A DNA stretch of 64,000 nt from Trema orientale. Lineage: Eukaryota; Streptophyta; Magnoliopsida; Rosales; Cannabaceae. Shown piece by piece: positions 58,240 through 64,000 of this stretch; positions within the stretch are counted from its first letter, which is position 1, and the number at the start of each line of letters is the position of its first letter. The translations under genes and the position numbers were made by a program. A model generated the notes under the pieces. That model saw only the letters and a list, made by a program, of their open reading frames with translations, searched no databases and was not told the origin of the DNA. The stretch is taken from the NCBI GenBank assembly GCA_002914845.1, contig JXTC01000013.1:1350475-1414474 (forward strand), given 5' to 3'.

Positions 58240-61200
58240 ACATAGACCAAGAGACACAAAGCGACGATCCATAGACGATCTTCCAAGTGAATTGTTTGAC
58301 GCCACTGCTGAGAGCTTTAGAAAAAATCTCGACGATCTGTAGATCGTTGAAAATTTGGCACAATCTCTGGTCTGCGTTTATGGCCAATGAGGTTACTCTA
58401 TGATCTTATGTCTATAGAGAATATTGGGAGAGGAGATAAGGATATGGAGTGAAGAAGAAAACCTTAGCTCTCAACATTGTTAATGGCTGCTTTGGGAGCC
58501 ATGGTTAGAGAAAATATTAGAGAGTAGAAGGATGAGCGAGGTATGGGACTGAGAGCAGAGAAGAAAACGAAATCGTGAATTTTGGTTTCGACAAGTTATT
58601 TTAGGGAAAATAAAAATCCTTAGTTCTTAATTGAAATTTTCCCTCAAATTTTTCTTATTTTTTTCCCTCTCCCTTTCTTAGTTCCAAACATCAAAAAAAG
58701 GCAAATCCCTTCATAAAATACCCCCCTCCCTAATCCAAGTTCCAAACAGGAATTTGCAGTTTTTTTCTTCTTCCGTATATTGACTATTCTTTTGCCTTTT
58801 CTTGATCTCTTAGGCTCCATTTAAAACCTGAATTTTGAAGGAAAAAAACTTGCAAAAAAAAGGTTATGGAAAGAGAAAAAGAAACATATTTTTCCTAAAA
58901 GTTCGTAGAATTTTATTTTCATATTTGTGGTTTTACTAATTAATTTGTTAATATTTTATATATTAAAAAATAATATCAAATCAAATTTTTGTTTTTCTTG
59001 AAATTTTTTTTTTCATTTTTTTGTTTTTATCTAAATAAAGAAAAATGGAAACCTTTGAAAATTTTTTTTCTTCAAAAAATTCAAGTTCCAAACGGAGGGT
59101 AAAGTTTCTGAAATATAGGAGATATGCATTTATCCTAAAGTTCGGTGGCTAATAAATATAAGATTACAAATGTACGATGGTAGATACTACAAATATGGCG
59201 AAAATGTTCACCAAACAGTAATAAATCCCAAATTAATGAGAAAACCTATATTCAAAATAATTTTTTTTAGGGACCCATAACTCAAGCCGAAAATGTTCAC
59301 CAAACAGTAATAAATCTCAAATTAATCAAAAACCTATATTAAAAATAAAATATTTTTTTAAAGGGACCCATAACTCAACTACATGTATTAAGACGTCATC
59401 ATTAAAGTCGTGAGCTGTACAGTCTCTTTTGGTGTGTCAACACGTGTGTTCAGAATCAATGTCTAGCTCTGAAAATTGAGCATACGTCTTAAAAAAAAAA
59501 AAAAAAATTGAGCATATGTAATCATGTTAGTTTCTTCTTTACATTTTTCTAAACTTTTCTACTAGGCCCTTATCATATCTATATGAGGTGTTAGAGCCTT
59601 AAAAATATTCCAATAAATTTCTAAAGATAAATAGTATTTTAAGGTATTTTTTTAAAAAGATATTTTAAGGTATTTAATATAGAGCCTATATTGTAGTAAC
59701 ATTGATTTTTTTTTTTTGGAGGGTGCGAGTATTGATAGTTGTGTGTATCAAAATATGCATATTTAACGAAATCTTATCTATTAGATTTAATTCCAAAATC
59801 CATGTATCATTACTGATATTAATTTAAACTTGTATTAGTGGAGAGTATGTCATCTCGTGCGTCATAATTACAGGTTAAGGTATAGATCAATTATGTGTTG
59901 ATCTCTTACTAGTTCGTAGTGTTTAATTATGGATAGTGTTGTCGTAATTATAAACATTAAGATAATTATATGTTAATTCGATAAGGTTATAACATATTAT
60001 CGTTTAGTGCTTCTAGGTTTGGGTATGGGTTAGTACTCTTACCCAACTCCAGTGACCCACAAATGCGCAAAAAAAAAAAAATAAAAAAAAAAATACAAAA
60101 ACAAAAACAAAAAAAAACAAAAAATTGAAAGTAAATGAAAATATAGTTTGGTGGCTTTAGAATATGATATTTAGTTAGGCGGTTTTAGTCTTAAGTGTCC
60201 GTCCCACGTACCCCTAAAGGGCCTGCCCTACCAAATAAACCACCAAATGACTACCCCTTATATACATATCTTTTGTGATTAAAATTAAATTGGTGTATAA
60301 TATAGTATATTAAGACTATAATATTTGATCGACTTCCCACCCAGAAAAAATAAATGTTAAATGGTGCTTCTCTACTTCTCCTTAAACCATGGTATAGACT
60401 ATAGAGGTATAAACAATGCACATTGGTTGATAAAGTTGGATAGTTGAAAATACTGAAACTTTAATAGAATGCATAAGAGGTACTGAAAAAAATTGTTTAA
60501 CTTCGAAGATAAAATAAATAAAATAGAACTACAATTATTCTCCGTCAAATAAGTATTGTAGCCCATATCTTTATTCGGTTCTTTTTTTTTTTTTTAAATT
60601 AATTCTTTATTAGTTTGATTGGAGGAAACTCTTAGCCCTCTTGCTAGTTTTGTATTGGATGATATGATGTTTATTGAATAAAAGGGCACTAATAACATCA
60701 TTCGAGAGAGAAAATAAAAATCAAATACTGCTATTGTCAACTTTTTTCTATTTATTTATTTTTGCTTGAATAGTGATATTGTCAACTTGAAGAACTAGCT
60801 AGGAAATTCCAACGCAATTGTGGTTTTTTTCTTTTTTTTCTCTGTCTCTCTTTCTTTCTTTCTTTCTTTTTTTCTTCGTTTTTCTTCTATCTGGGGATAT
60901 TTTTGGGAATCAAAGAAAAAGTTACAAATATATTAAACCGGTTGATTCCACTGATAGTAATCATTTTACACTTGAAATACTAGATTAAGGTAAACCTTTT
61001 CTAATTGCAAATGGATAAAGCACTAAACTTGGTCATGGCTGCCCATACTATATTAACTAATAATGACCCAAGTTTTTAATAGATAATAATAGTATCAACT
61101 ATAAACTATGGACTATGGAGGATGAGTAAACAGGAAGTTTCTTGCCGATCAATTACATTATCAAAAGTTAGTTTCTTTTTCCTTGTAGTATACTCTTTAC

Positions 61201-62375
61201 CGAAAGCAAAGAGAGAAGACTACAAATAAAAAATTCAAATTAAAACGAAAGGGAAAAATTGAAGGAAGATTGAGGGGTTATTTGGTCATTTTAATTTTAT
61301 AATATATATATATATATATAAAGACATATCTCTGTACTTCATTCCAAAAGTTTTAGATTCTTTGATCTAGATCTACTTACATTACATATGTAAAGGACAA
61401 AATTCCTTATTGTTTTATACCATGAACCATGCCATCAATTCGCTTTTATATATGAAAAGAAAAAACGTATTATTTGGAATTCATATATTTTGCTTGGATC
61501 AAACTATTTGAACTATAATAACATGATTCATGTTAATTAATTGTTTCATGATTAAACAAATAAAAACATAGAACATTCCCAAAAGGTTGTTTTGAAAACG
61601 AATACTTGTTATTTTCAAAATTTCTTCACTTTCAAGTCATATTTGATAACTAGTGGCATCTCCTTTTTGGACACATAGAAAACAACCACTTCTCCCTCTT
61701 TTCTTTTTTGAAATTTTATTTCCATAATATATGTAACTTTCTTACACAAATAATGAAAATAACCCAACAAACACGCATTGACAATACTTTTTAGAAAAAA
61801 GTTCACAAAAAATAAAATATATATATTCTTGGACATGCATCTCCATGTTGGGCCAAAAAAATGTCCCACACCGTTATCCACAAAGGAGCACCACACCCAA
61901 CACTTGCTTTCGCATTTTAATAAGTCGCATTCTTGAATTTTCTTATCTTAAACACACCCCAAAAGATTCTTGTGCTCTGTGTACGTGGACAAACCCTCTT
62001 ATCCCCTTTCACTTGTTTTATACACCCCCCAAACACCTCATTTACCAAACCACCCCTTCTCTTGAAATGACCAAAATACCCTTCTCTCACAACCTTACCC
62101 TGCATCCTTGAAATGACCAAAAAACCACCTTTGACGTAACACCCGAGACGCCGGCTTTATGGACTGTATAGGAATTCAAAAAGTGACAAATACCGGTCAA
62201 CTGTCCTCTCCTATATCACAGTCACCTTCCAAGCATTGGGTTAGTTAAAAGAAACTTTCATACACATCATATAGAAAAAATATATACATATGTATAATAC
62301 CCACAAAAAAAAAAGGTAACAAAAATTTTCTTCCTAGAGAGATGAGAAAATCAGGAGAAGAGACCTTCAATTTGA
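58240..62375. other. Gene-poor AT-rich interval upstream of the GTPase gene
   Basis: Holds only simple repeats and the tandem duplication at 59198-59380. The last few hundred bases include the promoter and 5' UTR of the SGP-type gene. No other gene seen. Confidence 0.4.
59198..59380. repeat. Direct tandem duplication of about 88 bp
   Basis: Both copies run from CGAAAATGTTCACCAAACAG through AACCTATATT to AGGGACCCATAACTCAA. The second copy starts at about 59286. Confidence 0.9.
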
Positions 62376-64000
62376 ATGGCTAAGATCATTAATGAAGCCA
62401 AAGTAAAGATGACTCAGATTTGCCGGAGAGTTGTTCACGTCAACATCCGGTGGAGTATACTAGAGAAGGTTTCCATTATAAAGCAATTTTTCAGGTTCAT
62501 ATGGGACAGAATTGTCGTTTGCTCAATTGGCAAGCCAATCCGGTACCGGAGACTGCCGTGCCGGTCGGTTTCAGTTCGGACTTCCGCGGTGGAGGCGATG
62601 GAGGACGGTTCGGCTTCCGACGAGGCCGCGGCGGCGGCGGCGGCGGCGGACTCTGACTCGGATCCGGATTCAGTTACTTTGAAGATCAGTTTGCTTGGTG
62701 ATTGCCAGATTGGGAAAACAAGCTTTGTTGTGAGTAGTTCTCTGTTTTTTTAATTATTTTATTTTATTTTTTTAAATTACTATACATTTTTCTTTTTGTT
62801 ACAACATAAGCTCATAAAGACACATGTTAATTGTTATGTATATATTTGAACCTTAGAACATTTTATTAATTTATTTATTTATGTTTATTTTTTGTTGTTT
62901 TGAAGATAAAGTATGTGGGAGATGAGCAGGAAAAGAAGTGCTTAAACATGTCAGGACTAAATTTAATGGATAAAACTTTAGTTGTTCAGGGAGCCCGGAT
63001 TTCTTTTAGCATATGGGATGTAGGAGGTACGCACTTATATCTTGATGTATAATTTTTTTCTTATCTTTTTTTTTTTTTTTTTTTTTCCTTTTTTGGACTC
63101 GTAATTATAAACTTTTATGATCAAACTCATTTTCTTGCTGGAATTTTGTGACTTTTTTTAGGTGACCAAACATCCCTTACTCATGTGCCAATCGCTTGCA
63201 AAGATGCAGTAGCAATTTTGTTCATGTTTGATCTTACTAGTCGGTGTACACTAAATAGGTATTACATAATTAAGGTCATAATTTTCTCATATTAATCATG
63301 TTCAATAATTTAAACTGCGTGGTTTAATAATTCTCTACTCTTTACAGTGTTATTGGATGGTATAGTCAAGCAAGAAAGTGGAATCAGGTACCAAAAATAG
63401 TCTCTACTTCTCTTCTAAATTATTAGAGGTCACTGATCATTTAGTAAAGTAACAATTATGTGGTGCTAATTTCATCAAATTATTAGCATTAAAAAAAAAT
63501 GTCATAATCAGTTCTTTCTTATTTCATGAAAAAATTGATCTAATATTCCTTGAATAGCAAAGTGCTGCAGTAGTTCAATAATTGTTAATGATGCTTTTAC
63601 AAGACTAAAGTCCATTTATTACCGATCATTTCAGTAAAAAGCAAGGAATACTGATCAAAAGCATGGATTTAAGAGAAAATTGGAAAATGTTGATCATCAT
63701 ATTGATGTGAATTTAAATACATAAAGTTCCCAACATTAAAGGATTTCAGCACAGAATTTGATACTTTGCCCATAAAATGGGTACTTGTGGGACATGACCA
63801 ACCCTATTTTTAGGCATTGTTTATCACAAAGTAATTTATGCATCAAAATATTTTTACTCTTCTACGGTTTCTAAATTTTTCTTCTTCTTCTTAATTTTCT
63901 TTTTCAGACTGCGATTCCGATTTTAATAGGAACGAAATTCGACGATTTCGCTAAACTTCCTCCGGATCTTCAGTGGACAATTGTGACTCAGGTAAATAAT
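62376..64000 (+). CDS. SGP1-like: Septum-promoting-type small GTPase (SGP/Spg1-like), 3' end outside window
   Basis: A Ras-superfamily monomeric GTPase of the Spg1/Tem1 branch, related to the yeast septation (SIN/MEN) pathway switch. Exons: 62376-62729, 62906-63026, 63162-63258, 63348-63387 and 63908-63991, which sum to 232 codons in frame. A donor at 63992 leads out of the window. An ATG at 62409 (MTQICRRVVHVNIRW) matches the usual start better than the in-frame ATG at 62376. A plant-specific basic N-terminal extension and a poly-Ala stretch encoded by GCG repeats precede the GTPase fold. G1 is GDCQIGKTS, G3 is WDVGGDQTS and G4 is GTKFDD. The switch I region contains NLMDKTL. The remaining C-terminal part, including G5, is not in the window. 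Confidence 0.93.

Noticed and set aside
1..64000. CRISPR arrays, bacterial operons, riboswitches
   Set aside because: None fits. The repeats seen are transposon or tandem repeats, and all genes have eukaryotic introns or plant families.

Overview
The window is nuclear DNA from a flowering plant, most likely a eudicot. It is AT-rich and has many-intron genes with GT/AG splice sites, plastid-targeted proteins, plant-specific families (TORTIFOLIA/SPIRAL2, HD-ZIP IV) and a dense cover of plant transposons. The species cannot be named from the sequence. From memory of Arabidopsis, the organellar polymerase, SPIRAL2-like and LTD genes lie close together on chromosome 1, so 1-25 kb looks like a conserved syntenic block. 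Two single ambiguous bases (n) are present, at 6642 and 54541.

Layout. 0-5.6 kb (+): the 3' part of a plant organellar DNA polymerase I gene. 6.3-10.7 kb (-): a complete SPIRAL2/TORTIFOLIA1-like microtubule protein gene, tail to tail with the polymerase. 10.8-19.1 kb: a tandem repeat, an inverted-repeat element with a smaller one nested in it, a MITE, and a 5.3-kb Mutator-like element (MULE) bounded by a perfect 9-bp target duplication. The MULE carries a decayed transposase (-), a convergent GRF zinc-finger gene (+), and an LTR-like insertion. 21.1-22.1 kb: two small related genes of unknown function in convergent order, whose coding sequences overlap by 4 bp at the stop codons. 24.0-25.1 kb (+): LTD/GDC1, a chloroplast LHCP-import factor. 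25.6-27.8 kb (-): plastid lipocalin, convergent with LTD.

28-33 kb is mostly repeats: a hAT element with an 8-bp target duplication, LINE-like debris, tandem repeats and a copy of lipocalin intron sequence. 33.5-38.5 kb (+) is an HD-ZIP IV-derived START-domain gene in which no homeodomain was found and which has an in-frame stop, so it is probably a pseudogene. 38.5-47 kb is repeat-rich: LTR remnants, inverted repeats and a MITE. 47.2-50.3 kb (-) is an eight-exon NEPRO-domain gene with a LINE fragment in an intron. 51-62 kb is mostly gene-poor. It holds a hairpin MITE, an acidic Ser-rich first exon followed by a tandem array of repeat units each carrying a 36-nt microexon-like segment, and an LTR. 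62.4 kb to the end (+) is the 5' part of a SGP-type (septum-promoting) small GTPase gene.

The coding genes are ordinary single plant genes, several of them plastid or organelle related (polymerase, LTD, lipocalin), but nothing indicates an operon-like pathway. The most unusual items are the overlapping convergent gene pair, the two-gene MULE with a GRF finger, the microexon-like array at 55.8-57.3 kb and the homeodomain-less HD-ZIP IV relative. No CRISPR array, tRNA or rRNA gene was seen.
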